NCBI GenBank assembly: GCA_002507425.1
Contig: DAZU01000045.1
Span: forward strand, 1 to 8,800
DNA: 8,800 nucleotides
Source: Euryarchaeota archaeon UBA53
Lineage (GTDB): Archaea > Thermoplasmatota > Poseidoniia > Poseidoniales > Poseidoniaceae
Direction: 5' to 3'
How positions within the stretch are numbered: position 1 is the stretch's first letter; every line of letters starts with the position of its first letter. A program made the translations under genes and the position numbers. Shown piece by piece: positions 1 to 6,072 of this stretch. Under the pieces are notes generated by a model, which was given only the letters and a program-made list of their open reading frames with translations, did no database searches and was not told the origin of the DNA.

Positions 1-888
1 TTGTGGTATACACTACCTGCAATTTTGGCATTGACAATTTCAGTTAGAATGCAGATGAACCATGTTCAGTTTATCCTGATTGCAGTTCTTGCTCAGTTTT
101 TAGTTATGAATCGAAATGGCTTACAGTATGAAAATTCAGACGTAATCCTCACTCTTTTGACCGCTTGTTTAGCATATTTCCTATACGTCAAATGTGGTAT
201 GTTGCTACACTCTAACCCAAGTGGTAAAGCAACTCTTCAATCAGAGTATCTTTCGAAAGCATCAAGCATGACTGGTGCATTATTGGTCGGTTGGATAGCA
301 GCACTGTGGCTTACAGAGGCGGCAGCACTAGACAAGGATTTTCTAGAAATTATAAGATCATTCAGGCATAATGGAAGATATCTCTCTCTATTGTTAGTTC
401 CCGTATGGTATAGTGTTTTTATGAGATCTGAATCTAAGGGTCTTCATTTCACAGAGACAAGTCGAACTCTTGCGATTGTATTTGTCTTCTTACTTCTAAT
501 GGTCAATGCATCATTGTTAATCATGACGGGGGACAGAGGAACGGACGTGATTGGCGAATACCTAGAAGATGAGATAGGGGAAAACGACGATTTACTATTT
601 ATTTCGGATTCGCCACTATCAATGCACAGGCTTTATTCAATCAAATTTTCAATGGATCCGGAAAGCGATGGTGAAAACAATGGATTTTGGAGAACAGGGA
701 CCTCGTTATGGCAAGACGAACTTGCACAATGTGAAATTTTTGGAAATGTAAATTGGATTATCAAATACCATACTGGTGATGAAATAATTTTAGAGGGGTG
801 GCAAGAAGTCAAATTCAAAGGGTCAGAAAAGGTTAGTGAAAACTATCGACTATTTACGTGGGGTGGTGCCAGTGAAAGATGTGCTTAA
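1..888 (+). CDS. C-terminal part of a polytopic membrane protein, possibly a GT-C type glycosyltransferase (partial at 5' end)
   Basis: The frame is open at the left edge, so the true start lies outside and the 295 residues are the C-terminal part. About six hydrophobic spans are visible, near residues 2-15, 21-36, 47-65, 91-109, 127-141 and 156-176. A soluble, acidic C-terminal domain of about 120 residues follows and contains Trp-rich segments. The stretch HNGRYLSLLLVP before the fifth span recalls the 'R-Y-l-x-x-x-x-P' pattern common late in the membrane region of GT39-like and other GT-C glycosyltransferases, which move sugars from lipid carriers at the outer membrane face. That family call is inference from layout, because the N-terminal catalytic loop with its acidic residues is not in the window. 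The 3' end overlaps the following CoA-transferase gene by 17 nt if that gene starts at 872. A generic polytopic protein remains possible. Confidence 0.75.
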   Translation: MWYTLPAILALTISVRMQMNHVQFILIAVLAQFLVMNRNGLQYENSDVILTLLTACLAYFLYVKCGMLLHSNPSGKATLQSEYLSKASSMTGALLVGWIAALWLTEAAALDKDFLEIIRSFRHNGRYLSLLLVPVWYSVFMRSESKGLHFTETSRTLAIVFVFLLLMVNASLLIMTGDRGTDVIGEYLEDEIGENDDLLFISDSPLSMHRLYSIKFSMDPESDGENNGFWRTGTSLWQDELAQCEIFGNVNWIIKYHTGDEIILEGWQEVKFKGSEKVSENYRLFTWGGASERCA

Positions 889-1891
889 TGGTGTGAAGGT
901 TTTAGACTTGTCAAGAATATTAGCAGGGCCATACTGCGCTCAAATGCTTGCAGACTTGGGCGCTGAGGTTACCAAAGTTGAAGCTCCGTGGGGAGATGAT
1001 ACAAGGGGTTGGGGGCCTCCTTTCGTTGATGAGGAAATCTCAGCGTATTACCTATCTTGTAACCGAGGGAAGAATGTTGTATTTCATGATCTCAAAAAAG
1101 ATAGAGATTTGATACAAGAAATGATATCCCAATCTGATGTTGTAATTGAAAATTTTAGACCTGGGCAATTGGAGAGGTTGATTGGACCAATTCCAAATAA
1201 TGTTATTCTATGCTCTATCACAGGGTTTGGTCAGGATGGACCAAGGTCACAGGAGCCTGGATATGATTTGGCTTTGCAAGCAATGAGCGGGATAATGAGC
1301 ATAACAGGAGAAAAAGAAGGCGGCCCAGTCAAAGTTGGGGTTGCTTGGATTGATATTATCACAGGCCTGTATGCTGGAAATGCAATTTTAGCGTCATTAT
1401 TTCAAAGAGAGAAAACAGGTATCTCTAATCATCTAGACATATCTCTATGGGATTGTGCAATAGCTTCGTTAGCGAACCAAGGGCAGAACCAAATCGTAAG
1501 TGGACAGGATCCGGGTTTACTGGGTTCTGGTCATCCAAATTTAGTGCCATATCAAGCATTCCGTGCTGAAGATGGGTGGGTTGTAATTGCGGTGGGATCC
1601 GATGCACAATTTGCCAAATTATGTGATAGGATTGGAATTGAAAATATTTGGGAAACGAATGAAAAAAGAGTTAACTCCAGAGAGGCTGTTGTTGATTTAG
1701 TGCAGTCTAAAGTCATCAAAATTAAAAAGAATGAAATTTGTGAAATCCTAGAAGGTATACCCACGTCTCCAATTAACAAGATAAGCGAGGCGCTGTCTGA
1801 TAAACAGAGTGTTGCTAGAGGTGTAATCGAAACATATCAAGGAAACAATGTACTTGCAAGTCCGTTAAGATTCATCTCAAAAAGAGAATAA
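872..1891 (+). CDS. Class III (CaiB/BaiF) CoA-transferase family protein, C-terminally short
   Basis: Class III enzymes move CoA between carboxylic acids through an aspartyl-CoA intermediate, as interlocked dimers in the cytoplasm. The family start is clear: VLDLSRILAGPYCAQMLADL, then GAEVTKVE, then ENFRPGQLERL, the SITGFGQDGP block, and PGYDLALQAMSG. The catalytic Asp fits D161 in VGVAWIDIITGLYAG. A GSGHPNLVPYQAF block and a later DGWVVIAVGSD block also match. I chose GTG 872 because family members begin only a few residues before the VLDLSR motif and a GGGGTGGTG stretch lies just upstream; GTG 836 would add 12 residues of no family character. The protein (339 residues) stops just after ASPLRF, where relatives usually carry about 40-50 more residues ending in a 'GEHt-eVL' region. 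The acids used cannot be told from sequence. It ends 15 nt inside the convergent FEN1 gene. Confidence 0.9.
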   Translation: MKDVLNGVKVLDLSRILAGPYCAQMLADLGAEVTKVEAPWGDDTRGWGPPFVDEEISAYYLSCNRGKNVVFHDLKKDRDLIQEMISQSDVVIENFRPGQLERLIGPIPNNVILCSITGFGQDGPRSQEPGYDLALQAMSGIMSITGEKEGGPVKVGVAWIDIITGLYAGNAILASLFQREKTGISNHLDISLWDCAIASLANQGQNQIVSGQDPGLLGSGHPNLVPYQAFRAEDGWVVIAVGSDAQFAKLCDRIGIENIWETNEKRVNSREAVVDLVQSKVIKIKKNEICEILEGIPTSPINKISEALSDKQSVARGVIETYQGNNVLASPLRFISKRE

Positions 1892-2905
1892 CGAGGTTTG
1901 GCCACCGGATCGAACCAGTCCGGCTTCTTCAAGTAGTTTCATGGCATTGTCAAACCGGTTTTGCGAAAACTGCCTATCCTCAATCAAGAATTTCTTGAGG
2001 CCTTCAACATCCACACTTCCTTGAACAAGTTCTTCTTGAGGAATCTCATTTACAGGATGATTCCTAAATATTTCTCGTATCTCATCAAGATGTTCGGGTA
2101 ATTCCTTTCCTTTTTCAGCGCATATCGCCTCTATTGTGTGATACTGCTTGATGAGTTTGAGACCAGTTTTTGGCCCTATTCCTTTTATCCCAGGATGGAA
2201 ATCAGTCCCTATCATAATTCCCAAATCAATTAATTGATCTCTAGTAAGTTGATTATCGTCTAGAATTTGTTCTAAGTTTATTTTTTGCGCTCTAACGACT
2301 CTCCCCATTCTTTTACTACCATCGGTTGTAAAATTTCTGATAACAATCGGTGCTCCGTAAAGAAGTGCATCCCAATCTTGAGTGGCGACGGCATCTAACT
2401 GCCCGTTGGCAGCCATAACTGCCGCTTGCGCCTCTCCCTCAGCTTTAGCACGGAACGCAGGAATACCCAATAATCCCAGTAATTCAATCGACTCTTCTAC
2501 CATTTCTGGACTATATCTTACACATCTTTGTGCCATTTTTTGTGCTTTGGTATAATCCCCTGCCTCAAGGGCTGCTTTCCATTCAATCTCCGCCAGTTCT
2601 CTTTTTTCTCTTCTAGCATCCATCTCATCTTTCTTTAGATCTGGGTGCTTACCGTCGAAGATGAAAACCGGTTTGATTCCTTTTGATAACATCAATGTTG
2701 CTCGGGATAAAAATCCCATTAAGTGGGCTACTACTTTACCGTTGTTTGCCCTTAGTGGCCCCCCGTCTCCGGTAGGCGATCGGTCTCTTATCGTCGTAAG
2801 GAACTGAAACGCTAGAAGAAAACTATCGATACCAACGACCTTTCCTCGCATTGAATCCATTGTCGTATTCTCGGCATCCGCAAGGTCGCGAAGGTTGCAG
2901 CCCAT
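1877..2905 (-). CDS. fen: Flap endonuclease 1 (archaeal FEN1/XPG family)
   Basis: FEN1 removes 5' flaps during Okazaki-fragment maturation and long-patch base excision repair, normally bound to the PCNA clamp. The 342 residues cover the whole family. The N-terminal XPG region begins MGC, with Gly2 conserved. Metal-binding acids fit D27 (GIDSF), D84 (FIFDG), E156 and E158 (EGEAQA), D177 and D179 (TQDWDALLYGAP) and D235 (IGTDF). A helix-hairpin-helix follows at about 239-252 (GIKGIGPKTGLKLI). The last seven residues, QTSLFSF, form a PCNA-interacting (PIP) motif with Q336, L339 and F342. The usual final aromatic would be residue 343 and is replaced by the stop codon. The start ATG is supported by the conserved N-terminus. 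No clear Shine-Dalgarno site is seen upstream. The gene lies 55 nt after the tRNA-Arg on the same strand and may be co-transcribed with it. Confidence 0.97.
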   Translation of the reverse strand: MGCNLRDLADAENTTMDSMRGKVVGIDSFLLAFQFLTTIRDRSPTGDGGPLRANNGKVVAHLMGFLSRATLMLSKGIKPVFIFDGKHPDLKKDEMDARREKRELAEIEWKAALEAGDYTKAQKMAQRCVRYSPEMVEESIELLGLLGIPAFRAKAEGEAQAAVMAANGQLDAVATQDWDALLYGAPIVIRNFTTDGSKRMGRVVRAQKINLEQILDDNQLTRDQLIDLGIMIGTDFHPGIKGIGPKTGLKLIKQYHTIEAICAEKGKELPEHLDEIREIFRNHPVNEIPQEELVQGSVDVEGLKKFLIEDRQFSQNRFDNAMKLLEEAGLVRSGGQTSLFSF

Positions 2906-2960
2906 GTTGTACGCTACAAATCACTGCTTTTGAGCCTCACGGATAACAGTTGAAAATAAG

Positions 2961-3034
2961 CGGGCAATGCAGGATTCGAACCCACGTCTTCGGCTCCGAA
3001 GGCCGAAAGGATATCCAGACTACCCTAATTGCCC
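2961..3034 (-). tRNA. tRNA-Arg (anticodon UCG)
   Basis: The minus strand folds as a class I tRNA of 74 nt including the discriminator. The acceptor stem GGGCAAT pairs with ATTGCCC over 7 bp. The anticodon stem TCGGC/GCCGA encloses loop CTTCGGA with anticodon TCG at 2997-2999. The T arm has loop TTCGAAT on a 5-bp stem with two G-U pairs. The D arm carries the GG pair in its loop but is weak: G10-U25, two G-C pairs and a U13-U22 mismatch, giving three pairs. The variable region is 4 nt. The discriminator is G, and CCA is not encoded (GCTT follows). Anticodon UCG reads CGN Arg codons. No intron is present. It sits between SRP19 and FEN1 on the same strand, with no obvious promoter of its own. 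Confidence 0.95.
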
Positions 3035-3122
3035 TAAACATCCCAAATGCCACCCCTTCTTGAATCACACCCTTCCAGCGGGATTACAATTCAGGAAATA
3101 CGGATACTGACATATTTGTGAA

Positions 3123-3578
3123 TCAGCGCCTTCTTCTTTTTTGGTTTCGCTGTGCTCGTGCTTGAGCGGCTTTGGCTTTGTTCGAACCTTTTCTCTGGGT
3201 TCTTGCACGCTTATCACCAACTTTTGGACCACGTCTCTGCGCTTCCTTCTCACTATCTCTCTGATCTTTTTGCATTTGACGCCATTGGCCACCGATTAGT
3301 TGCAGAATTTCTTCTTTACTTACAGCACCTATGGACTCTTTTGCTCCTTTCTTTGATACCCATAAACGGCCCTCTTTTCCATGAGGTCTGTTTGGGTGTG
3401 ATACTCTTTCTTCTCGCTTTATTTTCCTCAATCCAAGTGCGCGAGATGCAATAAAAAGACCTTCCAAATCAGGTTTTAGGACACTGGAATCTCTGGGAAC
3501 TCTGCGTCCGCTTCTGCGGCTTGTCTTTGCATCAAAGTATCCCGGCCAAACCGCTATTCGGTCGGGATTGTGTTCCAT
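3123..3578 (-). CDS. srp19: Signal recognition particle 19 kDa protein (SRP19) with long basic tail
   Basis: SRP19 binds the tips of helices 6 and 8 of 7S RNA and prepares the site for SRP54, helping to target membrane and secreted proteins. The core lies at about residues 7-80: RIAVWPGYFDAKTSRRSGRR, then VPRDSSVLKPDLEGL, then a GRLWVSKKG strand. All fit the SRP19 fold and its RNA-binding basic residues. Archaeal SRP19 is usually about 90-100 residues; this one has 151. The extra part (about 81-151) begins with a helix-like segment (SKEEILQLIGGQWRQMQ) and ends in a strongly basic, low-complexity tail finishing KRRRR. The start ATG is preceded by GAGG at a spacing of 7 nt (3586-3589). The gene lies 36 nt downstream of eS8, so co-transcription is likely. 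Confidence 0.93.
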   Translation of the reverse strand: MEHNPDRIAVWPGYFDAKTSRRSGRRVPRDSSVLKPDLEGLFIASRALGLRKIKREERVSHPNRPHGKEGRLWVSKKGAKESIGAVSKEEILQLIGGQWRQMQKDQRDSEKEAQRRGPKVGDKRARTQRKGSNKAKAAQARAQRNQKRRRR

Positions 3579-3614
3579 ATCAAAGCCTCAGTATTCGGCA
3601 TAGATCTACTTGAT

Positions 3615-3989
3615 TCAAAGTATGATTCCGTTGAGCACGCCGTCGTGTCCAGGGCGTGATGTTATCTTGACATTACCCTGATCGGTTTCTACAACGGCTC
3701 CCTTTGTGAGTATGTTTCTTCGAATGTAGTTAGGATTTGCATCATTCTTGATTACATTGGTAATTGTTGCAATGGATGACTTTCCATCTTTGGTATTTAC
3801 AGTGCAGCGGTTTTCGGAAAGAACTCTAACCAGATTATTTCCACCTGTTTTGCGATATATCTTTCTTTTTGGCTCGCCAATAAGAGCAAATTGCTTCTCA
3901 GATGAGATTTCAGTACTGCGCTTACCTCTTGCAAGTGTTCTGCGGCCACCGCTAGGCTTTCTTCGAGAGATTCCGTGCCACTGTGCCAT
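3615..3989 (-). CDS. rps8e: 30S ribosomal protein eS8 (S8e)
   Basis: This is an archaeal/eukaryotic small-subunit ribosomal protein. The 124 residues match the usual archaeal length. The N-terminus MAQWHGISRRKPSGGRRT is the family's basic opening. The central IGEPKRKIYRKTGGN segment, and the signature NPNYIRRNILTKGAVVET at about 85-102 followed by ITSRPGHDGVLNGIIL, are diagnostic. The start is fixed by the conserved MAxWHG. A GGAG Shine-Dalgarno site lies 9 nt upstream of the ATG, and a TATA-like element lies further up (4025-4034), so the gene probably has its own promoter despite being 54 nt behind the FAH-family gene. It probably heads the eS8-SRP19-tRNA-FEN1 stretch. Confidence 0.97.
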   Translation of the reverse strand: MAQWHGISRRKPSGGRRTLARGKRSTEISSEKQFALIGEPKRKIYRKTGGNNLVRVLSENRCTVNTKDGKSSIATITNVIKNDANPNYIRRNILTKGAVVETDQGNVKITSRPGHDGVLNGIIL

Positions 3990-4024
3990 GTTAATTGTCT
4001 CCAGCGGCTTGGCGACCAGCCGTT

Positions 4025-4034
4025 CATATTTGAA
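4025..4034 (-). promoter_or_regulatory. Probable TATA box of the eS8 gene
   Basis: On the minus strand TTCAAATATG lies 36-45 nt before the eS8 ATG. Archaeal transcription starts about 25 bp after the TATA centre, which would give a short leader of about 15 nt holding the GGAG ribosome binding site. It sits in the 54-nt gap between the FAH-family stop and eS8. Inferred from spacing and composition only. Confidence 0.4.
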
Positions 4035-4043
4035 TGGTATGCC

Positions 4044-4670
4044 TCAGATAATACTTGCATGGTGTTCTAAAATCAGCTTGTTTTTTACGTATAATGATGC
4101 CCTTAATGCGTCACCATGCCTCAATATTCCAACACCTGCTGGGGTACCAGTGAATAGTATATCGCCACTTGTTAACGGTGCCCATCTCGATAGCTTCTCT
4201 ATCAATTTGTCAATTGGCCAAGTCATTTCTTCCAATGAACCGTCTTGTACACGTTTATCATTAATATCCAAAGTTACAGATGCTGACGAATCGTATTCAA
4301 CCCAATCACCAATTACTGCACTATTTTTGAACCCCTTTGCTTCTGTCCAAGGTAACCTAGATTTCTTCAGATTATCTTGCACGCTTCGCCTTGTCAAGTC
4401 TAGACCGACTGTCATTTCTACTGGCTTGAGATCTGTTCCAAGTTTGATAACTAATTCTACTTCATGATGTATATCTCCGAGGCTAACATCAATTTCTCCA
4501 AAATTGACCAAACTTGAAGTTGGTTTTATGAAAAAAACAGGCTCTTTTGGCGAAACATTACCCAGTTCTGTTGCATGGTCAGGATATGTTCGTATCGCAC
4601 ACCACACGTCCATGATTGTCCCATACAGGGGAGGTTCTTCAAAGATAAGGTCAAACCATTGATGCTTCAC
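4044..4670 (-). CDS. Fumarylacetoacetate hydrolase (FAH) family protein, FAHD1/YcgM-like
   Basis: FAH-family enzymes hydrolyse or decarboxylate short 2-keto or acylpyruvate-type acids using a divalent metal. Here the metal ligands fit E70 and E72 (HHEVEL) and D91 (VGLDLTRR). The active-site lysine fits K113 (WTEAKGF), and a His/Glu pair fits H32 and E35 in TYPDHATEL. The FTGTPAGVG loop (about 173-181) and the QDGSLEEMTW segment are also family marks. At 208 residues it matches the short single-domain members. Start: GTG 4670 gives an N-terminus of about the length seen in short family members and has an AT-rich TATA-like stretch 25-36 bp upstream. An internal ATG at 4613 would give 189 residues with the same motifs. 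The usual 'GrNY' before the His reads IRTY here. Substrate is unknown; acylpyruvase or oxaloacetate decarboxylase activity is possible. It is divergent from the PUA gene. Confidence 0.9.
   Translation of the reverse strand: MKHQWFDLIFEEPPLYGTIMDVWCAIRTYPDHATELGNVSPKEPVFFIKPTSSLVNFGEIDVSLGDIHHEVELVIKLGTDLKPVEMTVGLDLTRRSVQDNLKKSRLPWTEAKGFKNSAVIGDWVEYDSSASVTLDINDKRVQDGSLEEMTWPIDKLIEKLSRWAPLTSGDILFTGTPAGVGILRHGDALRASLYVKNKLILEHHASII
4641..4649 (+). promoter_or_regulatory. Possible TATA box for the PUA-domain gene
   Basis: AAAGATAAG is centred about 28 bp before the ATG at 4673, the right distance for a leaderless archaeal transcript. It lies inside the 5' coding part of the divergent FAH-family gene. 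Weak match; based on spacing only. Confidence 0.25.
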
Positions 4671-4672
4671 GC

Positions 4673-5188
4673 ATGCACATGCCTAGGGACTGGCAAATTA
4701 AGAAAAGGCGACCCGTACGCCGGAAACACATTGCCCCTCTTCTGAAAGATTTAGAGTTTGCATTGGGAATAGACCTCGCTGTGGACGGGGCGTTTTTAGA
4801 AATGGCAAATTACGGACCTTGGAAAATGGTCTTGGTAGACAGGATTCCACTAGCTGTCGAATTGATGAGCCCGGATGAAGAACGTGTCGTATTTCTTACC
4901 TTGAGAGGATTTTTGTCACATCCTTGTGAGCGACGATTTGTTGAAGTAGATCACGGGGCTATTCCGTATTTGATGAATGGTGCAGACTGCATGGTTGCAG
5001 GGATACATAATGCTGATGAAGCAATCAAAGAGGGGGATTTGGTTTGGGTAAGAGACCAAGAACACAAGCGCCCCCTTGCAATTGGATGGGCTACAAAGGA
5101 CGGCACATCTTTGATACAAGAATTAAAAGGAAAGGGTATTAAGAATTTACATTGGGTAGGCGACGAGTTATGGGAGATGGAACTGTGA
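4673..5188 (+). CDS. PUA-domain RNA-binding protein, MCT-1/Tma20-like
   Basis: The 171-residue protein has a short basic N-terminus, a pre-PUA region (about 17-80) and a C-terminal PUA domain (about 88-168). The PUA marks are VEVDHGAIPYLMNGADCMVA, then EGDLVWVRD, then LAIGWA. The ending GKGIKNLHWVGDELW is typical of the MCT-1/Tma20 group and its archaeal relatives. In eukaryotes these act with density-regulated protein in ribosome recycling and re-initiation; the archaeal role is not settled, but RNA or ribosome binding is a fair inference. Two ATGs, at 4673 and 4679, are both possible starts; the first fits the spacing to a TATA-like box better. Its stop overlaps the start of the next gene as GTGA (5185-5188), implying translational coupling. 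The start lies only 2 bp from the divergent FAH-family start. Confidence 0.9.
   Translation: MHMPRDWQIKKRRPVRRKHIAPLLKDLEFALGIDLAVDGAFLEMANYGPWKMVLVDRIPLAVELMSPDEERVVFLTLRGFLSHPCERRFVEVDHGAIPYLMNGADCMVAGIHNADEAIKEGDLVWVRDQEHKRPLAIGWATKDGTSLIQELKGKGIKNLHWVGDELWEMEL
4695..4706 (-). promoter_or_regulatory. Possible TATA box for the FAH-family gene
   Basis: On the minus strand TTTTCTTAATTT lies 25-36 bp before GTG 4670. This spacing would suit leaderless transcription and supports the GTG start. The element lies within the coding sequence of the divergent PUA gene. Inferred from composition and distance. Confidence 0.35.
5172..5176 (+). promoter_or_regulatory. Ribosome binding site supporting GTG 5185
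   Basis: GGGAG lies 8 nt before GTG 5185, inside the last codons of the PUA gene. Together with the GTGA stop/start overlap it decides the start of the secreted protein, in preference to the ATG at 5152, which would add an arginine-rich lead before the signal peptide. Confidence 0.6.
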
Positions 5189-5748
5189 AAACTTTGTGTG
5201 TTGCTTGTATGGCTTTATTTTTGTTATTACCAGTGTCTGCAGCAGGTGTTGAGGGTGGCGTAAATATTGAACCAGTTGTTGAGGATACAATATTTAGCGA
5301 TATAGTTCATACAGAAACTTCCAGTGACCTAGAGGATTGGGAAATAACACTAACTTTGAACGATGATGCATTTTCTAACAATACCACATTTACGCTCACT
5401 ACACAGATATGTATCAATGAGGGAATTTGTTTTGCACCAGAAAATGCTAATCTTACGACACAGGACAATAGGACATTCTTCTCATCTGTAACAACACTTG
5501 AAGATCACACCTACGTTAACTGGAAAATTCATGCAACATATCCTGATGATAATGATACTGAGGAGAGGTTTCCTCCCAGTGGATATTACAAAACATGGTC
5601 TGATTGCTGGTTTACAGATGGTGAATGGGGTGGAAGCGGATGTCCTGACTCTGTAAACGATGAAGATTCGGAGGGCTTACCTGCAGTTGGATTTTTGTCT
5701 GCGCTTGGCACAATTGCTTTTGTCGCCATCACTCGCCGGCCCGAATGA
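5185..5748 (+). CDS. Small secreted acidic protein with signal peptide and C-terminal membrane anchor
   Basis: Family not recognised. From GTG 5185 the 187 residues begin with a signal peptide (MKTLCVACMALFLLLPVSAA) and probable cleavage near residue 20. The mature part is acidic and Thr/Asn-rich, likely beta-rich. It has four cysteines (C76, C82, C141, C153) that could form two disulfides, and four N-glycosylation sequons (N66, N89, N95, N123). The C-terminus, GLPAVGFLSALGTIAFVAIT followed by RRPE, is a short hydrophobic span plus basic tail. This resembles the archaeosortase-type sorting signals (PGF-CTERM and relatives) on surface proteins, with LPAVGF where PGF is usual. A surface-anchored protein is therefore the best reading. 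It is coupled to the PUA gene by a 4-nt overlap, and its 3' end overlaps the convergent 110-residue gene by 20 nt. Confidence 0.75.
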   Translation: MKTLCVACMALFLLLPVSAAGVEGGVNIEPVVEDTIFSDIVHTETSSDLEDWEITLTLNDDAFSNNTTFTLTTQICINEGICFAPENANLTTQDNRTFFSSVTTLEDHTYVNWKIHATYPDDNDTEERFPPSGYYKTWSDCWFTDGEWGGSGCPDSVNDEDSEGLPAVGFLSALGTIAFVAITRRPE

Positions 5749-6061
5749 ATTCTACAAGTCGCTCAATGAATCTCTGCTGTTCGGGACCGAAATCTGTAAT
5801 GATTACTTTGACACCCGAATCAGTAAGAACGCCACCGGAAAATCCTCTACGGGTAATATCTGATGGTACCAATGGCAAATTTGGAATATCTATCTTGAGT
5901 TGTACTCCGTTCTTTACGGGTTCTAATCTAATTTCATTGCATGATTTTTCTTCTATCAGATGCATTAATTCCTCTGGAGACTCGCCTCCTCCATATGCCG
6001 AGAGAAAACCTAATTCTGTTTCATTCTGTTCCATTAGATCGTCAAGACCTCTACCGCTCAT
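5729..6061 (-). CDS. Conserved-looking hypothetical protein, 110 residues
   Basis: Function not recognised. The protein is acidic, soluble-looking and without a signal peptide. It has an N-terminal helical part (about 1-40: LDDLMEQNETELGFLSAYGG, then a PEELMHLIEEK helix). A beta-type middle follows (about 43-88), including VQLKIDIPNLPLVPSDITRR and the GFSGGVLTDSGVKVIITDF segment. The last helix is PEQQRFIERLVEFIRAG. The helix-strand-helix order suggests a compact alpha/beta domain. It follows the SAP-membrane protein after only 9 nt, and a GAGGT ribosome site overlaps the upstream TGA stop, so the two are almost surely co-transcribed and probably coupled. Its 3' end overlaps the convergent secreted-protein gene by 20 nt. 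The full-length frame, good ribosome site and operon position support it being real. Confidence 0.75.
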   Translation of the reverse strand: MSGRGLDDLMEQNETELGFLSAYGGGESPEELMHLIEEKSCNEIRLEPVKNGVQLKIDIPNLPLVPSDITRRGFSGGVLTDSGVKVIITDFGPEQQRFIERLVEFIRAGE

Positions 6062-6067
6062 TGAATA

Positions 6068-6072
6068 ACCTC
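6068..6072 (-). promoter_or_regulatory. Ribosome binding site of the 110-residue protein
   Basis: On the minus strand GAGGT lies 6 nt before the ATG, and its GA is part of the TGA stop of the SAP-membrane gene. A ribosome ending the upstream gene would sit over this site, which suggests termination-reinitiation coupling. Confidence 0.6.

Noticed and set aside
836..871. GTG 836 as start of the CoA-transferase
   Set aside because: It would add 12 residues without family match and lengthen the overlap with the upstream gene; GTG 872 fits the usual N-terminus.
3152..3454. Plus-strand open frame opposite SRP19
   Set aside because: It mirrors the Lys/Arg-rich SRP19 tail, whose complement reads as Leu/Ser/Phe-rich; not a real membrane protein.
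3797..4060. Minus-strand open frame overlapping eS8 in another frame
   Set aside because: It shares sequence with a certain ribosomal gene and shows no motifs of its own.
3748..4467. Long plus-strand open frame (239 codons)
   Set aside because: It is antisense to eS8 and the FAH-family gene, both with clear family motifs; the translation is Ser/Leu-rich with no family character.
5152..5184. ATG 5152 as start of the secreted protein
   Set aside because: It puts an arginine-rich lead before the signal peptide; GTG 5185 has a ribosome site and the typical GTGA overlap.
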